DNA of 64,000 nucleotides from Hermatobates lingyangjiaoensis (taxonomy: Eukaryota > Arthropoda > Insecta > Hemiptera > Hermatobatidae): positions 3,989,001-4,053,000 of the forward strand of contig JAPFBL010000049.1 in assembly GCA_026182355.1 (NCBI GenBank). Reading direction: 5' to 3'. Each line of letters begins with the position of its first letter. The first letter of the stretch is position 1. Under the pieces are notes generated by a model, which was not told where the DNA came from, did not search any database, and saw only the letters and a list, made by a program, of their open reading frames with translations. Below are positions 24,962-35,415 of this stretch, piece by piece. Made by a program: the position numbers and the translations under genes.

Positions 24962-25611
24962 CAGGGTGTTCCAAAAGAAACAGAGCACTGAACACAAGAA
25001 AGGATATTTATACATTGAAAATGTTTAAATGTATATCTTTTTTGAAAACACCATCACATCTGAGTGTTACATTCATAACATCCTGGAGCCATTTTTTGAT
25101 CAACTGACGGAGCAAGAAAAGCAAAAGGCTGGTTCCAGCAAGATGGTGCAACTGCACATACGGCTCGTGTCAGTATGTCTGCAGTTGGTGATGTCTTTGG
25201 GGATCGTGTGATCTCTCGTGGTTTGTGGCCACCTCGATCACCTGATTTAACACCTCCTGACTTTTATTTGTGGGGCAAATTGAAAGGCTCAGTGTATGCA
25301 GACAATCCTCGAACTACGGATGAACTGAAGCAGAAAATAACAAGTGTTATTCAAAACATCAAACCTGATGAACTTGAGTGTGTTTTTCAAAACACGCAGC
25401 GTCGCGCTCGTTTATGTCTGCAGGTGAATGGCGCACACTTTCAACAGTTATTGTAGATCATATCTTACTGCACGAGTCAACCCTCAATCGTACTTTAGTT
25501 GATAAGGTATTGGATTTGTGAATATTTGTTATAAATAGTATGTTTCTGTGAGTTTTGTTTCTTTGGGTTATTAGCATATTCCTACTGCACTGTTTCTTTT
25601 GGAACACCCTA
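24962..25611 (+). mobile_element. Tc1/mariner-type element, internally deleted
   Basis: Terminal inverted repeats AGGGTGTTCCAAAAGAAACA (24963) and its reverse complement (ending 25610) are flanked by TA on both sides. At about 650 bp it is roughly half the usual mariner length. It sits inside repeat X copy F and so is younger than it. Confidence 0.9.
25029..25456 (+). pseudogene. Mariner-like transposase, C-terminal part, frameshifted
   Basis: The first part (25029-25211) reads ITSECYIHNILEPFFDQLTE. A one-base shift near 25128 is needed to reach the QDGATAHTARV segment, which holds the second catalytic Asp. The second part (25175-25456) continues GLWPPRSPDLTPPDFYLWGK, with the third Asp about 38 residues after the second. 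The DNA-binding domain and first catalytic Asp are missing, so it is non-functional. Confidence 0.88.
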
Positions 25612-27719
25612 TATAAGGTATCATATAAATGTCTAAATGGGAGATGCTTATCAGTCTTTCATTCCTGGAGGTATTACAGATAGTGTACTATTATATCCAG
25701 TTATCAATATACGATCTAATTATCAATATATATGCTTATTGTTGTATATCACACCACTGATGCATAATATGTCTAGTCATTAGTATAACTACAGTAGTAA
25801 TAACATTTATGAAAAGTAAAAAGGTAGATTCGTGTTACGAAATAATCTGTTACAGGAGAACATGGCTTTTGTTCCAATAGCCAGTGGATCTCTCACATAA
25901 TTTACCTGACCTCCTTTTATATTGAATATTTGAAACAAATTTTCCCATTTAAATCTTGAAAATATTCCTATTTCATCTGAAAAATGTCAAAAACATATAA
26001 GAAAATCTAACATAAATAATAATTTTTAATTTAAGATGTAGGATAATTACATCTACTATTCCAGGAATTTTTCAATGTTTAATTATGTTTTGGTCCTTTA
26101 TCGAATAATAATACTGCGAATTTTATGGCTTCCAACAATTTAATAACAACCACTATTTTTTCCCTTTGTCAAAAATCATATATACTAATTTACTCAGAGT
26201 GAGTGTTATCGTTTTCCTGCATGCTGTACTCTGCTATAAGGTTGCTGTGAATGTTTATTGAGAAAAAGTATATTAGTAAGTAGCCCGTATTACATACTCA
26301 AATCAAAGTCAAACCCGGCTATTCAGTATAATTTAGAACTTTTATAACTTGAAGTTAAAAATCTTTAAAAATAACAGATATGATAAAAATAACAGATAGA
26401 CTAGAATAGTGAAAAAACTGGATATTTGTCAACAAACATATTATTGAACTCCTCTTACTTGATGAAAGAGTCCATTCTTCACACTTCAATATTATCCAAA
26501 AATATTATGATTCATAAACACAAACTAATTTACAACTGATATTATGTTTTGTTCAAGGGTGCAATATATAGATTGATTAGAGCATTTCCTGAAACAAACC
26601 CATCATACCATGGAAAGCAAGAGAAATGTATGTTCATTGGCAAAGACTTTTCACATGTAAAATATTATTCCTCTTATATCTCGTATAAGTCAATAAATTA
26701 TATAAATTCTTCCATTATACTTCTAAACATCAATTTTATTTCAATGGATTCACACGAAAAATGTCAATGTAAAAATGTAAATAAATCTCAATAAATTCCA
26801 CAAGTATAGCAGGTGATCCGTTAGTCTAGGATAAACAATCAGTTTTTATAGCTTTATTGCTTTTTACCGTAATTGAATTTACGTGAACTGTTTTTTATAA
26901 ATTGCTAATTTTTTGTTCAATTTTTTGGCAAATTTTCATGGATTTTTCAATGGTTCATTAACCATTTAGCGTCAAAAAAACATTTTCTGAAAACAGAAAA
27001 TGTACTGTAACACCGTTTTGGTGAATGTAAATTTGAAAAAAATCATCTAACTTATCCTGCTCAGAATATTCTATTTTTAGACATGGTTTCATTTTGATCC
27101 GTCAAACGGTATGTCGTGTATGGCTTTCAGATTGAATTTTAAGTTTGAATTTTTTCATTTTATTGAAAAAAATATTTCCCGTTGTTTTAAAAATCTGAGG
27201 TTATTTTTCGTTTATTGCTTTTGTATCCTCTAAGATAATGCCAACATTTGAAGACTAGAATAAGTTGTTTGAGAGAATAAAAATGTAATCTAAAAACAGG
27301 TTTCTGGCAAAAAAAGTAGATTTCCCATCATAATTGCTCCAAAACAATAGTGTTCACCTACACTATGAAGCCCATTTTTGAATAAAATATCAACTTAGTC
27401 CATCAAAGATTCTGGACCGTAGCGTGGCCACAAACTTTGAATACATATTCACATACACAGACATCACCGGGAAAACTTCATATAACCACTTCTGGGACCT
27501 CAAAACATGTAATTTCGTCAAAATCTCGAGGTCGAATTTTTTCACGAACATATACTTTACTTATAATAAAGTAGTAGAAGTTAATTTGACATTAATTCAA
27601 TGTTAAATAAGAACACGAAGTAAAATTAATTGTTAAAACTGAACAGCTAAGAAACTGTGATGTATTTTTCCATGTAAAGAACAACACAGGTCTTTAAACA
27701 AAACCAACTCAAATTCACT

Positions 27720-28430
27720 TGTTCAAAGCCACATCAATATCCACCGAAAATGTTGCATTGTTCTACATGGCTTAACCGTCCTCTTCCATCCTCCACCTCA
27801 ATCAAATAATACATCTTTCCTCTTCACGGCTTTTCTAAACATCTATACCTTTCCCCTGCATATGTTCTTACTTGCTCTCCTTCACTAATATCTAAGTGCT
27901 TCTCCACCGGATACATGCTCCATTTTGATGACAAGTCTATGCGAGGCTTTATCACGATACAGTCCAGTACTGTTCACACGTCTTTGCTTATATAACACGA
28001 GTTTATATAACTGTGTTCATCACGCATACAATGAAGGAACTTCTTTATAGTTGTAGGATCATTCATTTTGACTATCACATTATGGATGAAAAACAACAAT
28101 CAGTTTCAGAGAAATTCCATTAGGCATAAAGAAATTCTTAAAAATATACGATGCTGATTGAGGGCGATTGTCAAATTCAATTGCCACTGAAATACCAAAA
28201 CTCGCTAACATTTTCCTGAATTCCCAATTGCAAAACTCATTGGTAACCGATTTGACACGATCACATGATGAGTGAATTCTTTGTCATGGACCACTGGTTG
28301 GCTCCCAGGGATGGTATTAAACTTTGGTTTGGTTATTTTGTTTCTTCTGACAGATTCTCTTGTGTCAAAAAGTAGTTTATTCTCTTGAGAATCTACTTTA
28401 TTCTCTTGCGAATAAAGTAGATTCATTCTA
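27720..28430 (-). pseudogene. Possible Ty3/gypsy integrase C-terminal relic
   Basis: Minus-strand pieces are SEGEQVRTYAGERYRCLEKP, then YYLIEVEDGRGRLSHVEQC (near 27760-27880), resembling the GDxVxxRNY...LxYxVEVEDGRxWxRHVDQ end of gypsy integrases. Upstream NEFCNWEFRKMLASFGI (about 28175-28230) resembles the end of an integrase core, and a proline/charged frame (28426-28205) follows. Several stops are present, and the assignment is by motif style only. Confidence 0.45.
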
Positions 28431-29130
28431 ACAAGACTTTTTCTTTTCCATATCTAAATTTCCGGTGTGAAGCTATTGTAAAACCTATTTTCAAAGTATT
28501 GGTGAAATTATTACTACTGAACCTTTAGCAAACAACCTTCCTCATAGAAAGGCTGTGTGAACGTTCTCATAGCCAATCTTCCTAAAACATTTTCCTTCGT
28601 TGAGAGCCCGTAAAATTATTTTCAATTAAGAGCCATTCTGAGTTTTCTTTTCAACGGTTTCTAAGTTTATACCATTGATCATAGTATTTTATCAATGATC
28701 AATTATTGAACTCCTCTTTCTTGATGAAAGAGTCCATTCTTCACACTTCAATATTATCCAAAAATATTATGATTCATAAACACAAATGAATTCAAATTCA
28801 ATTAAAATTTGCTTTTAACCTGATTTAACTGAAATTGATAGGTTTCACTTAAAGTGTTATTCAATGGTCACTTGTTTGAAAACGGGAAAAAAATTTTTAC
28901 ATTACTCTGTTGATTGGTATATGATATTGTCGTTGATACCAGAGAAGTTGAAAGTTTAGTGAATCATTCTTGTTGCAGAAAGAGATAAAAGTGAAGCTGA
29001 AGCACATAGACTAGGCGTCTCCGGTGTTTGTTTAATATATTCGACGAAATTATTCGAAGAACGTGACAAATGATATTACTACCAACACAATCGGTTGCAT
29101 CCCTTTTATCTAAGTTATTGATACCCACGT
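28431..29130. other. Mostly unrecognised; contains a short X fragment
   Basis: The interval 28706-28787 is nearly identical to 26453-26523 of X copy F (GATGAAAGAGTCCATTCTTC). The rest shows no motif. Confidence 0.5.
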
Positions 29131-29136
29131 CGCCTA

Positions 29137-29412
29137 TTGACGTGCTCAATTTACCGCCCTAGTACCTCTAAAGGCAGCCTGCGCTCTCTCAGATCACAAG
29201 AGGAACTTCTGCCGCTTCAGGAGCACCAGCACACGGATGTGATTGAAAAGATTAAGGAACCAGAAATAGAGGAAAGTGTATCGGAAAATGCAGTGAGGCT
29301 CTCCCTACAAGTGATCAAAGAAATGCTTGCGATGTGGCAAAAAGAGCAGGCAGACGTTTTTTCGGAAAATATCACCCAAAAAAAATTAGTTTATGTCGTG
29401 CCAAAGATGTGA
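29137..29412 (+). other. Unrecognised 91-codon frame
   Basis: The frame reads MTCSIYRPSTSKGSLRSLRS and later EKIKEPEIEESVSENAVRLS. Its codon use is more protein-like than the surroundings and it is predicted to be helical and charged. It has no clear splice sites and lies among transposon debris, so it may be a fragment of a transposon protein. Confidence 0.25.
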
Positions 29413-29499
29413 TGATTTAATATTGCAGTTGAAGATTTGTTGTCATTGATTAGAGCAAAATGTCGAAAATAAATGTACATGAAAAAATTTTTAACATCC

Positions 29500-30720
29500 C
29501 AGTTTATACATACTAATTTCAGGTTTATTTTTTTGACAACATTCCTTTGCTTTGAAGTTAGCCGTTTAGCGTTAAAAAAAACAATTTCTGAAGTTAGATG
29601 TACAGTAAGTAACACCCTTTTATGTTAATGTAATTTGAAGAAAAATCCTTTAACTCATCCTCATATAAGTTGGTATTTTTAGGTAACATTTCATTTTCCG
29701 TCAAACGGTATTAGTTGTATCGCGCCCATAAGCTTTGAGAATCAATCATAAGTCAATTTTTTTCATTATTTTGCAAACAGTACCTTTTCTAATGTTTTGA
29801 AAACTCAGGTTTCTTCCTTTATTACTTCTGTCAGTTCTATAACAATTCCATATTTTCAACGCCCTATATTTAGTAGTTTCGGAAGAAAAAAGTTTGCCTA
29901 AAATTACATTTTTTTCAAAAAAATTACTTTTCCACAATATAGTATAGTACATCTACACTATAGAGCTCATTTTGGTGTAAATTATGAATTTGATCATCAA
30001 ACAATTTGGCCACAAACTTTTAGCTATACACCCACCCACATACAATTAACTTATGGTAGAGAAAGATATGGTTCATATCTGGTTGCTTTTATATTTTGAT
30101 GATTTCATCTTTCTACAATTTATTTAATCACTAATAGATCATCAAATTTCTTTTATTGACATTTAAATGATAATTCCGCATGACGTGATTCTGATATACA
30201 AATTCGATGGTAATATTGACAAATCAAACAAGTACAGCAGGTAATTGAAAAATCAACTCGATAATTGTAAGCTATAAAAAAATTCATTGAATTATCAATG
30301 AATCAATTCATTATAATTGATCAATTATCAAGTTGATTGCAATTATCAAGTTGATTTTTTTGACAAAATGTCATTGTTTTATATTTAGACGTTTAGCAAA
30401 AAAGAAATTTCTGAAATCATAAAACATAGCATAACTTCTCTTTTCGTCTATGTAATTTTAACATAAGTATTGACCTCATACTTTCGTAAGGTTCCTTTTT
30501 TGGTTAAATTTTATTACGATCCATCAAGCAGTGAATCTCTATTGTGTCCACAAGCTTTTGGAATAAATTATTGGTCAATTTGTTTTAATTTTATTGTAAA
30601 TGATACTGTTATGGTTGTTTTAAAAATCTGAGGTTTATTTCAGTTTGCCTTTGTTAATTTCAAAATATTCTGAACGAGATTATCTCTGAAATACTGATAA
30701 AATTAAAAAAATTGTTAAAT
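29500..30720 (+). repeat. Degenerate family X 3' segments
   Basis: Two diverged stretches (about 29520-30060 and 30360-30700) carry GTTAGCCGTTTAGCG, TTTCATTTT..CGTCAAACGGTAT and CCACAAACTTTT...CACCCACCCACATAC in the X order. They are more diverged than the other copies. Between them, 30255-30360 is an AATTGATAATTG-type palindromic low-complexity stretch. Confidence 0.6.
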
Positions 30721-30819
30721 AATCAATCATTGTTATTTATTCTATGTATAAACTAATTTTCTTTCTGTATTTAAAAGTGTTGTAAATTTAAATGATTTGC
30801 TTAATCAACGTTAAAAGTT

Positions 30820-31140
30820 CATTAATTATATTGTAGCGACAATCTGGACAACCCTGCTTGCTACCTCCCCTAGTGGCTTTCTTCCTCTGGACAAGTTAGG
30901 AACCAAAATGAATACCAGTGGTGGTAACGTTAACTCTACTGCATACTGGGTCCTTAGTCTTGACGTCAATACTTGTCGGACTAAGCACAATAATTGAAGA
31001 TCTCTGCGTATCTCCCTGCCAGTTAGTATTTGGACAATGTTTCGGCTTATTTCGTTCGACATTCTCCGTTGAATATCGTCCCATCTAAACCAGCACGTCA
31101 ATTGTTCCAAACTTTACCCAACATGTTATTATTTTTCCTG
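30820..31140. other. GC-richer segment upstream of the piggyBac frame
   Basis: Balanced composition (GACAACCCTGCTTGCTACC and similar). A 94-codon minus frame (31110-30826) shows no recognised motif. It may be the left part of the piggyBac element, whose left terminus I could not locate. Confidence 0.35.
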
Positions 31141-31144
31141 AATA

Positions 31145-32940
31145 TGACTACAAAAGAGCTTTTTACACTTGCTGAGTTGCGAGAGGCTATTCAAAATGAC
31201 TCAAACTTCCTCCAGCAATTTGCTGATGATGAGTGCGATATTATTGTTGTCGTTGAACTACCACATGAATACGTTGACATAATAACTGACGAAGAAGACA
31301 TTGACGCGGATTTTTTTGAAGAGACCATTCAACTGAAGTGCCGGGTCGTGTGCACGTACAGTCTAGCAGGGGTGCCGACCAATCAGAAGAATCAACACAC
31401 TCTGAACCATGCCCAAAGAAAAAAAGGAATGAAAAAGTTCAATCAATATGGAAAAAAATAAATTTTTGCAAAAAAAATATTGGGGATGACTCCAAAATAA
31501 GTGAAAGTTCTGATAAATTGAAACACTTTCTCAGCAGTAAGTCTGCGGTGCAGATTTTTGAATTATTATTCACCCATGATATGGAATGTATCGTAAAAAG
31601 TGTAAAGTATGCCAATCAAAACAATCGTCACACATTTCAATTCTCAGTAGATTGTTTGAAAAAATTCTTAGGTTTTTTGATTCTGACAGGTTATCATTTC
31701 TTCCTTCAAGAAAAAATGTACTGGAGTGAAGATGAAGACATTGCTATAGATATTGTAAGACGTGCCCTGTCAAAAAACCGGTATCTTGAAATAAAACGGA
31801 ACCTTCATTTCAATAACAATTTACATATAAACAAAGATGATAAAAGTTTAAACATTTCTCCCCTTATTGAAAAAATGAATAAACAGTTTTTACAATTTGG
31901 AATGTTTTTTAAACACATAAGCATAGATGAGCAGATGGTCAACTACTTCGGGCATCACTTCATGAAACAATTTATTCGAGGTAAGCCTATCAGGTTTGGC
32001 TTCAAACAGTGGGCAATGTGTTGTGGTGAGACTGGCTATTGCTATTTTATAAAATTATATGAAGGAAAGAAGCAAAAAAATTTCCCAGTTGATGGCTTAG
32101 GTGCTTCAGTCAGTGGTGCTGAATTGTTTGTCTGTAGTCATTGATCCTTGAAATCACATATTTTGTTTTGATAACTTTTTCACGAGTCATTCTCTCATGA
32201 AAAACCTTGAGGAAAAAACTCAAGAACCACCGGCACCGTACGTTAGAACCGTACTAATAAATGTCCATTCAAAAATGAAGAACTGATGAAGAAAGAAAGT
32301 CGTGGAACATATGATTATAGATTCGATGAAGAAAATAACATATTAGCGGTTATTTGGAAAGATAACATTGTATGGTAAAAGTTTTATCGAATCATCACGG
32401 AGTCGAACCTATTCAGAAGGTATCTCGCTACTCTCGAACAGAAAAGAAGAAAGTTTTAATCCCTCAACCAAACTGCATCAATGACTACAATAAATATATG
32501 GGAGGAGTGGACAAAATGGATTGGATGATAAACAAATACAGGGTAAAAATAAAATCAAAAAAGTGATATTTTCCAATTTTCACAAATTTGCTACACATGG
32601 CAATAGTGAATGCACATGTGCTCTATGAGAAAAGCAATGGAAAAATTCCATTACTTGAGTTTAGTAGAGTTATTGCAACGACGTATTTGTCAACATCTTC
32701 CATTTCTGACCCGAAATCCTGTGGCAGACCAGACCATGCCTTCGACAGCTGAGTACTAAAAGGGTTCCAGATGACATCGGAAGCATTCATGGTCATTTGA
32801 CCGAAAGAATGGAGGATAGAAGGCAGATAAATGTGCTATTTGTAAAACAAATGCCAGAAAGCAATGCAGAAAATGTAATGTAGGCTTACAATAAATAGTA
32901 GAGTGCTTCAAAGAATGGCATAAATAGTGCAATTTTTTTA
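31145..32940 (+). pseudogene. piggyBac-family transposase, inactivated
   Basis: Three frames align in order with piggyBac transposases (DDE_Tnp_1_7). N-terminus: acidic, ELREAIQNDSNFLQQF, then a PKKKR-type basic stretch. Core 31338-32144: SVDCLKKFLGFLILTGYHF, then HISIDEQMVNYFGHH (first catalytic Asp) and IRGKPIRFGFKQWAMC. After a frame change, DNFFTSHSLMKNLEEK (second Asp, about 32168). The frame at 32372-32566 carries YMGGVDKMDWMINKYRVKI (the MGGVDxxD block). A C-terminal cysteine-rich tail, CAICKTNARKQCRKCNVG, lies at about 32838-32895. Several frameshifts and stops make it a pseudogene. Confidence 0.88.
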
Positions 32941-32950
32941 TTGAATTTTG

Positions 32951-32966
32951 GTACTTAATGGGTTAA
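32951..32966 (+). mobile_element. piggyBac right terminus and TTAA site (candidate)
   Basis: TTAATGGGTTAA: reading inward from the right this is TTAA then CCCATTAA, the form of piggyBac ends (CCC inside a TTAA target). It lies about 60 bp past the cysteine-rich tail. No matching left end was found. Confidence 0.5.
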
Positions 32967-33610
32967 AGGACTTTGACGGTGATCCCTGCTCATAGTGCCT
33001 CTGCCTTCTAAGTAAAGTAAACTAGTCAACTAGGTTCGCTTTAAACGCGTAACCTCATCTTTTCTGGTCAGCGCGTCGTCAAATTATACCAGCAAGCATA
33101 TATTACAGGACCTGTTAGCAAATCCTGACATTCTTTGTCTGTTGATAAAGGTATCAGAAGCAAAATGAACTCTATTGTTGGACTATTTCTTCAATATGTA
33201 CAAATTTTTATTACTTATGGAAGCAGTATTTTGCCGACATTGCACTTATTTTGGCAAATTGTGTCCCATGAAAGCTGTAAAAAAGTTTATAAAGCATCAC
33301 CCATATAAAAAAGTGTGCCCATCACCTAATATCTCCTTTTTGGTTCAAGTGAAATTCAGTTACGCTAATTACTTGACTTTGAATAGCCTGTTTCAAAGGA
33401 ATATGTTATCAACTCAAGAATTACGAAACACTTAATTGATTTTAGTTAATCAACAAAATTCAACACCCTCCTTATAAGTTTTTTACTAACTACGCAGTAC
33501 ATTCAAGGGTTTTGTATATGTTATATTTTCATTATACTGAAAGAAATCCAGCTTTAAGAGTTTTATCTTAAACCAAAAGGATAATCATTTTCTTTAGTTT
33601 ATTCAACATT
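32967..33610. other. No gene recognised
   Basis: An 86-codon frame (33175-33435) has a few cysteines (FCRHCTYFGKLCPM) but no match I know. Confidence 0.35.
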
Positions 33611-33612
33611 TA

Positions 33613-34014
33613 CTAGTAAGAATGGAGTTCAATTTCTGTTAATGAATTTTTGGACAAAAAAACCCATCGCCTATGTTGAACTTTGATTGACTGAATAAAT
33701 GAAATATTCCTTATTCCAACCCTTAGATCAATTCTCTTTATGCTGTTTTGAAACTTTAAAAAACGTTTAGAAGGGGAGATTAAAGTTTCTGTTTGTCTAG
33801 TGAACAATGCTAAATAACCGTGAGACAAGTTAAATAATAGAGATGGCGTGACGTGTATAGACGAATGATGACCAATAGCTAAATGACCTATTTGTTCTGC
33901 CTGTTGTGTTGACAACAATAGCCTCCCTAGTAACCAGTTATCCACATGCTTAATGACTATCACTATTACTTCTGTTATAGAATCGATATAAGTTTCTAAA
34001 ATGAGTTTGTACAA
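33613..34014 (-). other. Unrecognised 133-codon frame
   Basis: One of the longer uninterrupted frames outside transposons, hydrophobic at first (ITEVIVIVIKHVDNWLLGRL) then basic. No family match is visible to me, codon use is AT-driven, and no splice-consensus edges were identified. It could be chance or a relic. Confidence 0.2.
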
Positions 34015-34020
34015 TTTCTA

Positions 34021-35009
34021 CTAATTAAGTAGAAAACCGGAATAAGGCAAACCGCAGTTTTCATTACACATACATGAAACCAAAAAGTACTCACTGTTTA
34101 ACTGCCATACATTCTTTTAATAAATAAAATAAATACTTTATTTTTTTGGGATATCATAATTCAAATACATCAACTGATCAATAAAATCACAGTAAAAATA
34201 TATATAGGGAGATGAAAATTGAATTCTATGTTTAAAATACAAAACATAGTCATATGAAGAAAGGCAGATTTATTATTGTACTTGGGCATCCTACTTACCG
34301 TTCTAGATGTAAATTCTCGGATACTAATTTAAAACGTCGACAGCAGGAACACCTAAAAATAGAAAAGCATAGGCATGATGATTAGAAAATTATGTTGTTA
34401 TGTATATTGTACATATGAATCATTGTGCTTTAAACTGAAAATACATGAATATTGAAATACAATCTTCATTTTAAAACTTCGTTATTAAACGTTACTACTT
34501 AATGAGAAGACAGACAGAAATATAACTAACTTCTGATGAACTAATAAATATTTTTCAAATTTATTGATCTCGTAACCCCGATACTGTTTTCAAACAAGCT
34601 TAAAAGTAATATGACATATTTCATTCTACTTTAAGTTGATTGTATTAGTTATACATGTGGAATAACCAAATATTAACAAAATTAACTATGAACATTTTCA
34701 CCCCTGATTAATTGTAATAAATACATATTTAAAGGTTAAAAATATTTTGAAAGATTTTTATCAAGTAGTACAACATGTTCTCTACTTATTAGAATTAATG
34801 AATGAACAGACTAGAATGTTCATTGTAGAACAATAATGATATGGCACAAAGCGATTAGATTAAGTCTTAACCAGAAGTGCATACCTTTAAAACGTTGCAG
34901 CGTGTAAGGATAATAGCCTCATTCATTTTTTTTTTTTTTCAATTTGGTCAGTCTATTTCAAGGTTGACAGAAAATTTACTGAATAAATGAAAGCAAAGAT
35001 ATAAAAAAT
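34021..35009. other. AT-rich spacer 3' of FAM193; no gene recognised
   Basis: Contains a T-homopolymer (34927-34939) and scattered TAAT motifs but no frame above 60 codons. Confidence 0.5.
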
Positions 35010-35015
35010 TTTATT
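35010..35015 (-). terminator. Candidate poly(A) signal of FAM193
   Basis: TTTATT on the plus strand reads AATAAA on the minus strand about 230 nt past the stop codon. It is the first such hexamer I noticed downstream. No transcript evidence is available. Confidence 0.4.
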
Positions 35016-35242
35016 ATCAACTTACAATGAGTTATATACTGTTCAGTTCCACTGCCATCTTCATAAAAATATTTCTCATATTAACTATTTGTGCATACTA
35101 TTGAGAAAGAATAGTACACATTACAAAGATGATCATTCGATACAGTATAAAAATAGTAAAAAATGAAGAAAAATAAAAATAGTTGTATTAGTCTCAAATC
35201 TATCTCTATCAAAACACTAATATAAACATTACATCAAAAAAA

Positions 35243-35415
35243 TTATTCCAAAGATTTCTTTTTAAGAATAATGTCTTTAATATTGAGGTGTACTTTCTCT
35301 TTTCTTTTAGGAGGAACTGATTGAGAACAAAAACGTTTAAAAGCTTCTAATTCTCTCTCGGCATCATCTATATCACCATTTTCTAAGTCAATGTCCTTTG
35401 GAGCAAATACACTAT
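35243..35415 (-). CDS. FAM193: FAM193 terminal coding exon
   Basis: One hundred and seventy-three nt, acceptor TTATTTCAG, ending in a stop codon at 35245-35243. It starts SVFAPKDIDLENGDIDDAER and then ELEAFKRFC, followed by a basic tail ending KKKSLE. The acidic KDIDL...ERELEAFKRFC block is the most conserved C-terminal feature of the family. Confidence 0.9.

Larger units (their letters stand above)
24860..27560 (+). repeat. Family X, copy F, longest copy, split by a mariner relic
   Basis: The front (24866-24960) starts AAAAAATCTGGAGTGGCCTA. Then comes the mariner insertion, and X resumes at 25614 with TATCATATAAATGTCTAAAT. It runs through every block seen in other copies to TCTCGAGGTCGAATTTTTTC at about 27543. 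Without the insertion the copy is about 2.0 kb. Confidence 0.85.

Noticed and set aside
27720..28430. Endogenous virus interpretation of the integrase-like relic
   Set aside because: No envelope, LTR or polymerase segments seen. The readable pieces fit an ordinary Ty3/gypsy retrotransposon and are too decayed to say more.
33613..34014. Host gene for the 133-codon minus-strand frame
   Set aside because: Length alone is not convincing in this AT context, no conserved motif is visible, and it is downstream of and not connected to FAM193; kept only as a low-confidence feature.
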